From Artemisia argyi (taxonomy: Eukaryota > Streptophyta > Magnoliopsida > Asterales > Asteraceae), in the NCBI GenBank assembly GCA_030686995.1, contig CM060709.1, forward strand, positions 269,768,913-269,832,912: DNA of 64,000 bases, written 5' to 3'. This document shows, piece by piece, positions 11,955 through 22,183 of the stretch. A model generated the notes under the pieces. The model ran no database searches, was not told where the DNA came from, and worked only from the letters and a program-made list of their open reading frames with translations. The translations under genes and the position numbers were made by a program. How positions within the stretch are numbered: the first letter of the stretch is position 1; each line of letters opens with the position of its first letter.

Positions 11955-13243
11955 GATACCTAAAGGAAACAATGGGTTACTACTTCTACTACCCACCTGA
12001 GCACAAGGTATTTGTTGCTCGGTTTGGTGAGTATTTTTAGAATCATCTCATCCCACAAGAAACAAGTAGGAGGATAGTAGAACTTGATGAAATTCAAGAA
12101 GATACTCACCCTTCTGAAAATACTAGCCAACTTCCTAAGATGGTTGAACATGAAAGTGTTGAACCAGAAAGTGATGTCATTCCTCTTCGTAGGTCCTCAA
12201 GAATAATACGTGCACCTGATCGAATATCTTTATACATTGATTCTGAGGAGCATGAGTTTGGGGATCTCAATGAACCCACTAACTATAAAGCTGCATTAGC
12301 AGATTCTGAATCTAAAAAATGGCTTAAGGCTATGAATGAGGAAATGAAATCCATGAGAGAAAATGAAGTCTGGATTGAAGTTGACCTCCCTCCTAACGCT
12401 AAAATCGTTGGCAGCAAGTGGCTCTTCAAGAAGAAGACTGACATGGATGGAAATGTACACACCTATAAAGCTCGTCTTGTGGCAAAAGGCTATACTCAAA
12501 CCTACGGGGTATATTATGAGAAAACATTCTCGCCTATCGCAGATATAAAAGCTATTAGGATTCTTTTAGCCATAGCAACGTATTATGACTATGAGATTTG
12601 GAAAATGGATGTCAAAACTGCCTTCTTGAATGGTTAGTTAACCGAAGAGGTTTACGTGGACCAACCTGAAGGATTTGTCAATCCACGATATCCTAACCGT
12701 GTATGCAAGCTACAACGATCCATTTATGGATTAAAGCAAGCATCTAGGCAATGGAATAAAAGGTTTGATGAGGAAATCAAGAAGTATGGTTTCACTCAAA
12801 ACCTTAATGAGCCATGTGTATACCGTAAGGCTAATGGGAGTTATGTAGCATTCCTAATTTTATATGTTGATGACATATTGATCATGGGAAACAACATTCC
12901 AATGTTACAAGCTATTAAAGCCTATCTTGGAAATTGTTTTGCTATGAAGGATTTAGGTGAAGCTGTAGATATCCTTGGGATCAAGATCTACAGAGATAAA
13001 TCTAAGCGGTTGATTGGACTTTGTCAAAGTGCATACATTGAGAAAATCTTAAAAGGATTTCATATGGAGAATTCCAAGTGTGGAACTATCCCAATTCAAG
13101 TAAAACTTGAGTTGAGAAAATCTCAAGGACCTTCAACACCTGCAGAGGTGAAACGCATGAAGAATGTTCCTTAAGCCTCAGCTGTAGGATCAATCTTTTA
13201 TGCAGTGAGGTGCACTAGACCTGATGTTGTGTTCGCTCAGAAC
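11955..13243 (+). pseudogene. pol: copia reverse transcriptase, with two stop codons
   Basis: After a degenerate linker (11955-12139) the frame is open from 12140. It includes the SKWLFKKKTDMDG and YKARLVAKGYTQ blocks, and KMDVKTAFLNG just before a TAG at 12635. The frame continues at 12638 with QPEGFVNPRYPNRVCKL, and the catalytic YVDD lies in FLILYVDDILIMG near 12862. A second stop (TAA, 13172-13174) follows, then the conserved stretch ending in RCTRPDVVFAQN at 13243, where the inserted LTR cuts it. RNase H is not in the window. Confidence 0.9.
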
Positions 13244-14246
13244 TTATGGTGTGTGTTAATTTACACACCTTTTATTTGACCAAAACCGGACCCAAATGAC
13301 CAAAAACCCGACCATAAATGCCAAATATGTTGTGTTTTTATGTTTTCGAATGTGCAGGTACGGATATTCAATAAATGGATAAAAATCATGGAAAAACAAC
13401 AACATGAGCACGGGATAATGGAAAGAGTTCAAAAGCCGAGACCGGGGAAGCAGTTTTAATGAAGGATCATTTTTTTACGCTCCAATTGTCAGAATCTACC
13501 TTGAAATATCATCATATGACAAATTCAGTCTTTGGATTAAATTTACAGAAGTGGTCCCTTGATTTTACACATTTACACTTATGGTCCTTTAACCTAAAAA
13601 CCAAAACCATCCTTTTACCTAAACCTTAAATAACTTTTAATTCCAAAATTTATTACTCCTAGTCCAACCAAACCCCAACCCAACATCACAGCCCAATCAC
13701 CTATGTTTTAATCCAAGCCCACTTACCTCTTTAACTACAACCCGTAACCTTCCCATATACCCTGTCCAAAAGTAAAAATGAGAAAAAAAACAAGAATAAA
13801 AAACACACTCTCCTGCCCCCAAATTATTACCTGTACATCCCCAACCTCACCTCACAAGAACCCTAGAAATTACCTTTTCCAAAATTACCCAATCTCACAT
13901 CAATTACCGATGATTAAACCATCTAGAAGTCTACCCCACATGAGCAGAGCGTGTCAGAGAGAAGGATACGCAAGGAATGACAGAGTGGCAGTTTGGTAGT
14001 GTCCCATTGGTGGAAACACCTCACTCATCATTGGATACTTAAGCTTCTAGAAGTGCTGACAAAGACAGAGAATGTGATGCTATGGATTGCCACAGTGTAT
14101 AAATACAACACCCTTATTGGTCGAGCCACATCATTTATTTGATCCTACGGCTGTGATTGAAGATAGAGAATGATATGATGATCAAGGGATGAGATGAGAC
14201 TCTCCAGAGCCTTCTGAAAGCCTATAAGCTCCTCTCTTCAGCAGGC

Positions 14247-14254
14247 TATAAATA
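14247..14254 (+). promoter_or_regulatory. TATA box of LTR 1
   Basis: TATAAATA followed by GCCCCTTCACTCACACA is conserved in all three LTRs (43133-43140 and 63105-63112). It lies about 1 kb into the LTR, so transcription should start near 14280, and most of the LTR length is R-U5. Confidence 0.7.
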
Positions 14255-16237
14255 GCCCCTTCACTCACACATTTGAGGTGTTAGCTATTAGGATTAGGAG
14301 TAGGATAATATCACTTAGTCTAGCTTTTAGATAGTTTTAGCTTATTGTATTTTTTGTTTTTCTACTCTATATTTCTTTTCCACATACTTGTAATCAGCTT
14401 CAAGTTTAATAAAGTTCATTTTCAATTCAAGTTTTGTCAAATTTTACAAAGTTTCAAATTACTTTTCAAGCTTCTATTAGTTGTTTAAACTGTTATAAGC
14501 CTTTATTTCCTGCTGAATAAGCTAATGGAAGCTTCTTTATAGCTTATTAGTGGTTGAATTCAGTCTTAGTTCAAAATAAGCCATAGAGATAATAGGTAAG
14601 TTCCTTCTTCTAGCTTATTCTCTGGTTAGCCTGATTATTCTAATGCTTATTTCTGTTTCAATTACTTTATTATAGATTACATTTTCCTACTTTTGATCAA
14701 TCTAATTAGTTAAATGCTTTTTCATCATTTCTTATAAGCAATCAGTTTGGAGTTAAGGTGTGTTTGGCACACCTTGACTTTTGGTAGTCAAACTAGTTCT
14801 AGTCTAATTTTGAATTTCACATAGCCTTAATCTTTCAATAGTTGTTGTTTAAAGTAGTTTTTAAGCAGATTTAAGTAGTTTTATAGGTTTTGCATCAGTC
14901 ACTTAGTTTTGAGATTTTATAACAGCATTGGGTAGAATTTATGGATAGATCTAGTTAAATGCATTTTGATGGTTAAAACAGATTCAGCACTAGTTATCGC
15001 ATTAGTTAAATATCCAGTATGTAGGTTTCTTTAGTCTATACTCATTTTCACCTATAACATGTTGGTGCAACTTAATTGTAGGATCATCTTAGAGTCACTT
15101 TGCTTGAATCAGTTTTTATCTAATAAAAGTAGTAGTTTTCAGTAGATTTTTATCATTTTCAAGTAACTTTGTAGGTGCATTAGTAGCTTAAATTTTAAAG
15201 TGTTAAACAGTTGAACTTGGATCATGTAGGATAGTTTAGAATTAGTGCATTTAAGGTGTTAAAATGTGCTCAATATAGTTTATTTCATCTATTGCATATC
15301 TGGTATCCATAGCTTATTAGTCAATTCTCATTTTTGTACCCATTTAAGAGTCCACTACATCAGCAGCCTTTTGAGTTCTAAGTATGCATCTATTTGGATC
15401 TATATCAGCTTATTCATTTGTGATTATGGTTTGTATTTAGGTTTACAAGTAGCCCGTAGTATAGCCTTCATCCTTTTGAGCTTATTTCATTATTTGTAGC
15501 TTATTTTCTTGCTTAAATTTTGGGCTACTTTAGTGTACTCAAGACTGCAGGACCAAAATCTGTCCAAACTACCATTTTCTCAGTTTCATTCCTCCTTAAC
15601 CATAGCTAATGAGGGTTTAATTTTTGGTTTATAATCATTTCATAGTACCAGCTTATTTTATTTTAACTTGGTTAGGATTGCCTGTAGTTCTTATAAGTTT
15701 GTAGGGCAGCTTAAGTTTGGCTTAATAGGTTGTTACTGCATCAGTAGACTTTAGGCTAGGCTTAGTATTTTCTTTTAAGATTTCAGCATTCAATAATTGC
15801 TCATGTATCTTGATATTTGTTTCTTTGTGTTCCTTAGTAGCTTATCTTTATTAGTTACTAGCTTGTTTACCTTAGATTATACATTTTTCTAGCTTAATCT
15901 TTGCTCAAAGTTCCCCTTTTGATCCTGTTTTCACTCAGCAGCCATAGGGTTATGTTTACTTTTTTAAGTGCTTTTTAGGCTTTCAAAACTGCTTATTCTA
16001 TCCCCTTTAGTCTTTTACAATCTCCCTCAAGTCTCCTTAGCTTAATTAGCTCAGCTTTCATTAGCTTTTTAGTAGTTTTTTTTAGATTTCAAAATATCCC
16101 TTACATAGCTTACTTTTTAACTTCTTATCTTTTGATCTTCAACACAGGTGTTAGTTATAAGTATTGTTGGTTTTCAGTAGTTAAGTCAGTTTATATAAGA
16201 CAAATTGAAAAATAAAATGTTTTTCCAAAAAAGTTAA

Positions 16238-16316
16238 GGTCAAGTGGGATTCGAACCCCTGACCTCTTGCTCTGTCAAAACTCAACACACACGGCTAGAA
16301 CCATTTGCACCCTAGG
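16238..16316 (-). other. tRNA-like segment with Pol III B-box in LTR 1
   Basis: On the minus strand GGTTCGAATCC (16247-16257) matches the Pol III B-box consensus exactly and sits in a T-arm-like context (GGGGTTCGAATCCCAC). The upstream part looks tRNA-like but has only a weak A-box. The segment is conserved in LTR 2 with two differences. It is not a complete tRNA: no proper acceptor stem or anticodon arm can be drawn. Confidence 0.5.
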
Positions 16317-16873
16317 GATTTTTCTCCAAAGCTTTGCACACTTAATTCCTTTATACACCTTTTTGCATTAATAGCTTGTTTTCTGTTTTAAGCATATCAG
16401 AGCTTACCCGTTTTAGCTTTTTCAAATTTGATATTTTTCTTAGACTTAGGATACCTAAAAGTAGTTTTGATAAAAATTTCAGATTTATTAAACTTGTTTT
16501 GCTATTTTTAAACATTTAATCTCTTTTATTTAGTTTTATAATCATATCAAGTAAATAAAAAGTCGATTAAATATTTTTCTTTTTTCTAAAATTTTCTTTT
16601 ATCATTTAGAACGTAGAAAAATCATTTTCTCATATGAAGGATTAGTGTAGCTTAGATTTCACTTTTTATCTTGCGCTCGTACGTAGCTTTTAGTTAGTTT
16701 TTACGTTTTTAGTTTAGATCGCGTTTTTAGTTTAATTTTTCTTTACATTATCATTTTATATGCATTCTAGTAGTTATAATCACTATCGTATCTCACTTTT
16801 ATTCCTATTCACTTCACGAATCACGAACCAAAATCAAGATTCAATTCAACCTTCGTTGGGAGAATGACCCGGG

Positions 16874-16895
16874 GAAATACTTTCACCGGTATTTC
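16874..16895 (+). other. hairpin near the 3' end of LTR 1
   Basis: GAAATAC and GTATTTC form a perfect 7-bp stem around an 8-base loop, about 40 bp before the PBS. The same stem is kept in LTR 2 (45780-45801), with a changed loop base. Confidence 0.5.
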
Positions 16896-16936
16896 TTCGG
16901 AAAAAAACTTAACCTATACAAATACACCAAATCACA

Positions 16937-16954
16937 TGGCGCCGCTGCCAGGGA
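16937..16954 (+). promoter_or_regulatory. primer-binding site, LARD copy A
   Basis: TGGCGCCGCTGCCAGGGA follows the LTR directly. It is the PBS type of plant Athila/Tat-type Ty3/gypsy elements, and is the same as in the Athila-type element at 50038 apart from one base. LARD copy B has CCGGGGA here, so the A in copy A is a later change. Confidence 0.88.
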
Positions 16955-17217
16955 GGGTTTGAAGTGAGTTGTTGATTTTAGTTTTGTGATTCGTGTTTTT
17001 GTAAATATTTTCAAAACATAAAAACTAAAAATATTTTCTCTTCAAAATTTGTTTTCCATTTTTCTAAATACAAAAAACCAAAAATATTTTCTTTTTCAAA
17101 ATTGGTTTTCACTTTTGCTTTAATTTTATCTTAATTCGTTTTTACGACTTAAAAAAATAATCTTTTTTTCCTCTAAAATTTGATTCTTCTTCTCACACCC
17201 TCTTATGTTCAATTCTT
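16955..17217 (+). other. leader of LARD copy A
   Basis: A T/A-rich untranslated leader between PBS and the first ATG, with repeated AAAATATTTTCTTTT-like blocks. It is conserved in copy B (45861-46124). Packaging signals would be expected here, but none can be defined by eye. Confidence 0.6.
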
Positions 17218-17631
17218 ATGGATCCGACTTGTGTTAAGTGTGGAGAACCTTTCTTCAAAGGGTTGTGTGTTTGGTGTACGTGCGAGCAATGTGGTAGTAA
17301 TATTCGTGATGGAGTTTGTTGGTTTTCTAATTCTCACACGTATGTTCAAAAATCGTTCAACAATCCTCCAAACATTTCCGATTATCCTTCAACACCACCG
17401 CCGCCTCCGTTCACTTGTTTTAATTATGGAAATCTCTCTGATGAAGGAGTACCTTGTGGACAATGTTTTTGTAATCAATGTGGATACACCAATTGTATGT
17501 GCTACGCCCCGAGTGCTGAAACGTCCTACGCTTACGATACGAGCTTGGATAATTATCCTCAAAATGATTTCAATCTTCCTTCTCAAAACTCTTATGAGCA
17601 AGAACCGTATTTTAATGGTGGTTCATTCTAA
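17218..17631 (+). pseudogene. cysteine-rich N-terminal part of the LARD ORF, copy A
   Basis: The frame opens with ATG GAT CCG and runs 137 codons to a TAA at 17629. It has two cysteine clusters of paired CxxC type (about residues 4-39 and 60-98) separated by a proline run (PPPPPF), which suggests two small zinc-binding folds. Copy B has two cysteines that copy A has lost: one is Ser here (WFSNS), one is Tyr (FNYGN). The stop is a single-base change of a glutamine codon, since copy B reads through this point. It resembles no gag, protease or polymerase domain known to me. Nucleic-acid binding is a guess from the zinc-knuckle-like spacing. Confidence 0.7.
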
Positions 17632-18832
17632 AATTCATCAAATTTTGAACATTGTGGGGGATCGATTGAAATTTTTTATTATGAGCCGAATTCATGTTAC
17701 GATTCTCATGGTTTTAACCAACCCCCACATACTCCCGACAAGTTTCAAGTTCCGGATGAATTTATTGATGAAATAAAATCCCTTATCGAGATGGTACGAG
17801 TGTGGGTGGCTAATCGTGAAACTTATACTCCTGATCCTCATGAGAAATCCATAGAAAATTACTTGCCGAGGAAAAAGCATCTAATTTTCTTAAATCTTTT
17901 ATTTATGACGATGATGACTCCATGATTACGATCAATCTTTTCCCTCAAAGAGCACCCCTCTTTCCTCCCGTAGAACCCGAAGGCTCTCCAAAAATGGGGG
18001 ACGAGCATCTAAATACTATTCCGGCAACAGAATCAGACGAATTCAAAATGTCTAGTGTTGAGAACCTCGTCCCAATCCCAAGTGAGTCCGGGGAAATTTC
18101 TAACGGTGATTCTGAAATTGTTGAAAATGATCATTTTGATATATCTGAAGATATTCCCGACTCTTCCCGTCCTTCACTCACACCGGTTGAGGGAAGTGAC
18201 CCCGTTTTAGAAGATGTTGATATTTCTCTTAATGATTCTATTTCGACTGAGATTCTTACACCGTTAGATCCTTTGGAGCCCGAGCTCAAGGATTCTTTAC
18301 CCGATTTTGTGAAACATGATATAGCTGAGGAGTGTGAGTTACCTCCTCTTGACAATTCGATTGATCCTGATGAGATGTTCTCCGATTCTGACAATGATGA
18401 TTCTTTATCTTATGGGGACATTGAATATGTTGAAGAATTACCTTCTGAGCTTGTCAGCTTAGAAGAAGAGAATGATGAAGATACTGAAACGGAAATACAA
18501 GAGGATGCACTTCGTGAAAAATTATTTAATATCAATCTTCTCATTTCTAAGATCGAGGCATTGAAAGATCCTCCGACTTCTTCATTTCATATCCCTGATA
18601 TGGATAGTGATTTCTTACCCGAGCTTGAAATTTTTCGATTTGAAGAGACGAGTAGTGGCAGTCCCACTATTCATGTTGATATCTCTCTTCCGGATTATGA
18701 GCTTTTTGACTTTGAGATCGATTCTGAACTTATTTTGAGTGTTGTTTCCGATAATTCGTCACGTGACCCTCTTTTAGAGGATGTCGATCTATTTCTTTCT
18801 GCGGATGACTCGATACCACCGGGTATTGAGAA
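17632..18832 (+). pseudogene. acidic part of the LARD ORF, copy A, cut by the SIRE-type element
   Basis: After a 1-base deletion near 17848 (relative to copy B) the frame is open from 17922. The product is strongly acidic, with many Asp, Glu, Ser and Pro and few basic residues, and recognisable blocks GDEHLNTIPA, SVENLVPIPSES and REKLFNINLLISKIEAL. It reads through the target duplication at 18828-18832 and about 18 codons into the SIRE-type LTR, which makes an artificial C terminus at 18887. The true continuation is at 39655. No domain is recognised. The composition suggests a disordered, possibly Gag-like or nucleic-acid-mimicking protein, but this is inference. Confidence 0.7.
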
Positions 18833-19543
18833 TGTTGGGAATAAAATGCACAAAGTAAAGAGTCTGCCAGAAGAGCCTGCTAGTTGATAGTTAAGCCTGC
18901 CTCTTCAGTTTTGCTGATATTGAAGATATACTAACAGTACCTTCTGGGTAAGAAGGTACTGCTAGTTAAAGAAGGTCCTGCCAGTATTTACGACAAGTTG
19001 TTATATTTTATTTAGAGATATTAGTTGTATTATTAGTCTTTGTACAAAGTTATACGTTAAGTAGAAGTAGTACAGAAGTCTCAGTAGATACAATGGAGTG
19101 TTTTACCTTGAAAGGTGTAATATTAGGATAAGATAAACCTCTAATATATTATATTAAGCAACTTGACCACTTGTAATAAGGGCTCCTTATACTATAAAAG
19201 GAACCCTTAAGTCACCTTCTTAGATATCTTTTTTCCCATAGCTTTCTCATCTTTCCCATGCATAACTTCCATATTTAAACCCTTTCACGTATCAAAGATT
19301 CAAGGTTACACTTGTAATCCTGGTGATAGTTAAGATCACCCGTATTATTTCATCAATAATATTGAATCGTTTTGTGTTATTCATGTTGTGTTCATTCTCA
19401 TTTACTTATTCACCATCTTTGTTCCTTTAGTGTGTTTTAGTAAATTCCGCGTGCTAACTCACATTCATTCATAAATATCCTAAACACATTACTGAGATTA
19501 ACATCCCAAGTGTTTGCATAAATCAATACAGAATCCTTCCACA
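18833..19543 (+). repeat. 5' LTR of the SIRE-type element
   Basis: It runs from TGTTGGGAA to TTCCACA, 711 bp. A TATAAAAGGAACCC box near 19192 is the likely promoter. It contains several copies of the GGTACTGCTAGTT / GGTCCTGCCAGTA motif (18954 and 18973) that recurs throughout the element. Confidence 0.95.
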
Positions 19544-19545
19544 AG

Positions 19546-19561
19546 TGGTATCAGAGCAAGG
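19546..19561 (+). promoter_or_regulatory. primer-binding site of the SIRE-type element
   Basis: TGGTATCAGAGC plus four further bases, two bases after the LTR. It is complementary to the 3' end of initiator tRNA-Met. Confidence 0.93.
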
Positions 19562-19594
19562 CTGATATTTACGACATAAAAGAACAAAGCAAAA

Positions 19595-22183
19595 ATGGAT
19601 GTTGAGCACATTCAAACCAATGTGTCTGCAAAACTTCCATTACTCAAACAGAATGATTTTGAGATGTGGAGACTGAGGGTTGAACAATACTTTCAAGTGC
19701 AAGACTATGCACTTTGGGAGATTATTGAAGAAGGAAACTCATTTAAACTAGTAACCACCACCTCCACAGTAAATGATGCACTTGTCACAACTGTGCAAGT
19801 AAATCCAATAACAGCTGAAGAAAGAATTCAGAAGAGAAATGATCTTAAAGCCAAGAGTATGCTTCTCATGTCTATTCCAAATGACCAGCTTTTAATCTTT
19901 AACAAATACAAGTGTGCTAAAACCCTTTTTCAAGCTATTGTGGCTAGATTTGGTGGTAATGATGCCACCAAGAAAACCCAGAAAACACTTTTAAAACAAC
20001 AGTTTGAAAACTTTTCAGCCACACCAAATGAGTCTTTGGACAGCATGTTCAATAGACTACAAAAGCTTTCTAGTCAGTTAGCCATTCATGAAGTGATAAT
20101 ATCTCAAGAAGACTTAAACTCCAAATTTCTTAGAAGTCTACCCTCTGAATGGGCCATGCATGTCATTGTCTGGAAAAACAAACCAGATATTGATTCCATG
20201 AGTCTCAATGATCTTTACAGCAACTTCAAAATAGTAGAGCATGAACTAAAGAAGTCTACTAGTTCAAGCTCAGGAAATATGGCATTTATGTCATCTCATG
20301 GTACTTCCAAGAAAGTTGATGAAGAAAAAGATGGTGGAGAAGAAGGTACTGCCAACACAAATTTTGGTACTGCCAGTACTTCCAGCAGTACCAAAACCAT
20401 TTTAGATGAAACAATTGGTTGTGCTTTCCTAACATCACAACACAATGGTTCCACATTGACCTTTGAAGATCTTCAAGAGATCAGTGATGATGATCTTGAA
20501 GAAATGGACATAAAATGGCAGCTTTCACTTCTTAGCATGAGGGCTAAGAAATATTTGATGAGGACTGGAAAGAAGATTGTCATCAATGGCAATGAACCTG
20601 CTGGGTATGACAAATCTAAAGTGGAGTGCTACAACTGCCACATGAAGGGTCACTACTCAAGAGAATGTAGAAGACCAAAGAAGCAGGGTGATAAGGGAAG
20701 AGGTTTTGAGAACAAGAACAGGGGAAACAATGAGAACAAGAGCAAGGAAGTGGACATCACTGAAACAAAAGCTATGGTAGCCATTGATGGGTTGGGTTTT
20801 GATTGGAGCTTTATGGGTGAAGAAGAGTCATCCTCAAATGAAATGGCTTTAATGGCTCTCTCCAATCCTGAGGTACAAATTACTAAATGTTCTGCTACTT
20901 GTGAAGTTTTTAAAGAACTAGAAATCTTAAGAAAACTTTATGATGAACTGAAAGAAGAACAAAGAAAAACTCATCAAGACCTAGTTAATCATAAGTGTGG
21001 TATGTCCAAACTTGAGAAACAGATAATTCACTTTAGAGAAAATGAACTCACCTTTTCTGACACAAAAGCTATTCTTAATAGAGACATATTTCTTAAAGAT
21101 GCTGAAATAAACCTGTTAAGAACTGAGTTTGCTAAAGTGAAACAAGCAAAAGATAATATTCAACTAACTGTTACAACATTAGAAAATGCTTCTGCTTGTA
21201 CTAAAAGTATAGTTGAGAACCAAATGAACAAGAAAATCAAATCTGGGATTGGATACAACACATGTCCACCTCCTTACAGAGGAATTCCCTGTCCCCCAGG
21301 TTTATATCTTGCTGAATCAGGTTTACATGAACTCACAAATAAACCACTAGAAAAAGTAAAACCTGTAGAAAATAGTGAACCTTTTGAGAGTACAAGTGAT
21401 ACTTCACTCTCCAAAGAAAAGGTGCTCACTGATAAGAGCTCAGATGTTACAACTATTGAAGGTTGTACATCTGATGAGAATGGAAAAGAGACTGTTTCTA
21501 AGAAAGGAAACAAAGTAGGACCAATCAGTCCTAAAAGTGTAGAAAGTATCACAAAGACTAAAGTTGTTCTAAAAACAGTTGAATGCTGTGCTAAATGTAA
21601 TAGCAAACCTAGAGGTAGTCAGAGAAATTGGAACAATCTTAAGTCACACCAACTTGGTGATAACTTTGTTTTGTACAATAAAGCATGCTATTACTGTGGT
21701 AGTTTTCATCATACTCATGCTTATTGTAACAATTGGGTTTCTGGGAGTACATCAAGGTCTAAAACAAGTAAAACAAACCCCAGAAAAGGCTCTGTGAAAT
21801 CTAACACACCAAAAGTCAATCATACTGTTAGACCAAATGAGACTGTTTACCCAAAATTCACTACTAAGGGTGCAAGTAATACTTTCAAACATATACCAAA
21901 AGTTGTGAAAAGTCATATTGAAAGGAATTTTGTGGATAAAACACAAGACTGGAGACCAAAACCAAAAGGTCCTGCTAGACCAAATGGTACTGCCAAAAAT
22001 GGTACTGTCAGACCAAAAACCACAAAATATGTCAAAAATGAAAATGCTGTTAAGTCCTCAGCATGTTGGATTTGGAGACCACTCCAATCAAAAGGTGCAT
22101 CAACAGTCCTAAAAATGTTTGATTATATTGATGCACGAGGCAAACCCAAGTCAGTCATGGCTTGGGTACCCCAAGGAAACTAA
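19595..22183 (+). CDS. gag: Gag of the SIRE-type copia element, 862 aa, intact frame
   Basis: This is the one long undamaged retroelement frame of the window. Gag assembles the cytoplasmic particle that packages element RNA. The N-terminal half is the usual copia gag fold (LKQNDFEMWRLRVEQYF near residue 15; later DPSW-type blocks are absent). A CCHC knuckle CYNCHMKGHYSREC lies at about residues 346-359. Residues about 440-530 are rich in Glu and Lys and predicted coiled coil. A second Cys/His cluster CYYCGSFHHTHAYC lies near residue 696. The C-terminal 150 residues are basic and rich in Lys, Pro and Thr, and contain the recurring Gly-Thr-Ala motif. It starts 51 bases after the PBS start. The pol frame overlaps its last 65 bases in the +1 frame. 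Confidence 0.9.
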   Translation: MDVEHIQTNVSAKLPLLKQNDFEMWRLRVEQYFQVQDYALWEIIEEGNSFKLVTTTSTVNDALVTTVQVNPITAEERIQKRNDLKAKSMLLMSIPNDQLLIFNKYKCAKTLFQAIVARFGGNDATKKTQKTLLKQQFENFSATPNESLDSMFNRLQKLSSQLAIHEVIISQEDLNSKFLRSLPSEWAMHVIVWKNKPDIDSMSLNDLYSNFKIVEHELKKSTSSSSGNMAFMSSHGTSKKVDEEKDGGEEGTANTNFGTASTSSSTKTILDETIGCAFLTSQHNGSTLTFEDLQEISDDDLEEMDIKWQLSLLSMRAKKYLMRTGKKIVINGNEPAGYDKSKVECYNCHMKGHYSRECRRPKKQGDKGRGFENKNRGNNENKSKEVDITETKAMVAIDGLGFDWSFMGEEESSSNEMALMALSNPEVQITKCSATCEVFKELEILRKLYDELKEEQRKTHQDLVNHKCGMSKLEKQIIHFRENELTFSDTKAILNRDIFLKDAEINLLRTEFAKVKQAKDNIQLTVTTLENASACTKSIVENQMNKKIKSGIGYNTCPPPYRGIPCPPGLYLAESGLHELTNKPLEKVKPVENSEPFESTSDTSLSKEKVLTDKSSDVTTIEGCTSDENGKETVSKKGNKVGPISPKSVESITKTKVVLKTVECCAKCNSKPRGSQRNWNNLKSHQLGDNFVLYNKACYYCGSFHHTHAYCNNWVSGSTSRSKTSKTNPRKGSVKSNTPKVNHTVRPNETVYPKFTTKGASNTFKHIPKVVKSHIERNFVDKTQDWRPKPKGPARPNGTAKNGTVRPKTTKYVKNENAVKSSACWIWRPLQSKGASTVLKMFDYIDARGKPKSVMAWVPQGN

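Larger units (their letters stand above)
7314..13249 (+). mobile_element. Ty1/copia retrotransposon, left portion, decayed
   Basis: The order of parts is that of copia: 5' LTR, initiator-tRNA PBS, long leader, gag with CCHC knuckle, protease, integrase, reverse transcriptase. The sequence stops at 13243-13249, just after the conserved region between reverse transcriptase and RNase H, where the next retrotransposon begins. RNase H and the 3' LTR must therefore lie beyond the right end of the window. The element is old: it has stop codons, frameshifts, a changed protease motif and a MITE inside gag. Confidence 0.88.
13250..16936 (+). repeat. LARD LTR 1 (3,687 bp)
   Basis: It starts with TGTGTGTTAATTTACACACC, itself a near-palindrome, and ends in CACA directly before the PBS. 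It matches LTR 2 over its whole length, and LTR 3 as far as the window reaches. It lacks an 11-bp segment near 14548 that LTRs 2 and 3 have, and keeps an 18-bp segment near 14065 that LTR 2 lost. Translated frames inside (13778-13999, 15266-15499) are not conserved as proteins. The central 2 kb is rich in AGCTTA words. Confidence 0.92.

Noticed and set aside
16238..16316. Complete tRNA gene on the minus strand
   Set aside because: B-box is perfect but no acceptor stem or anticodon arm forms, and the A-box is weak.
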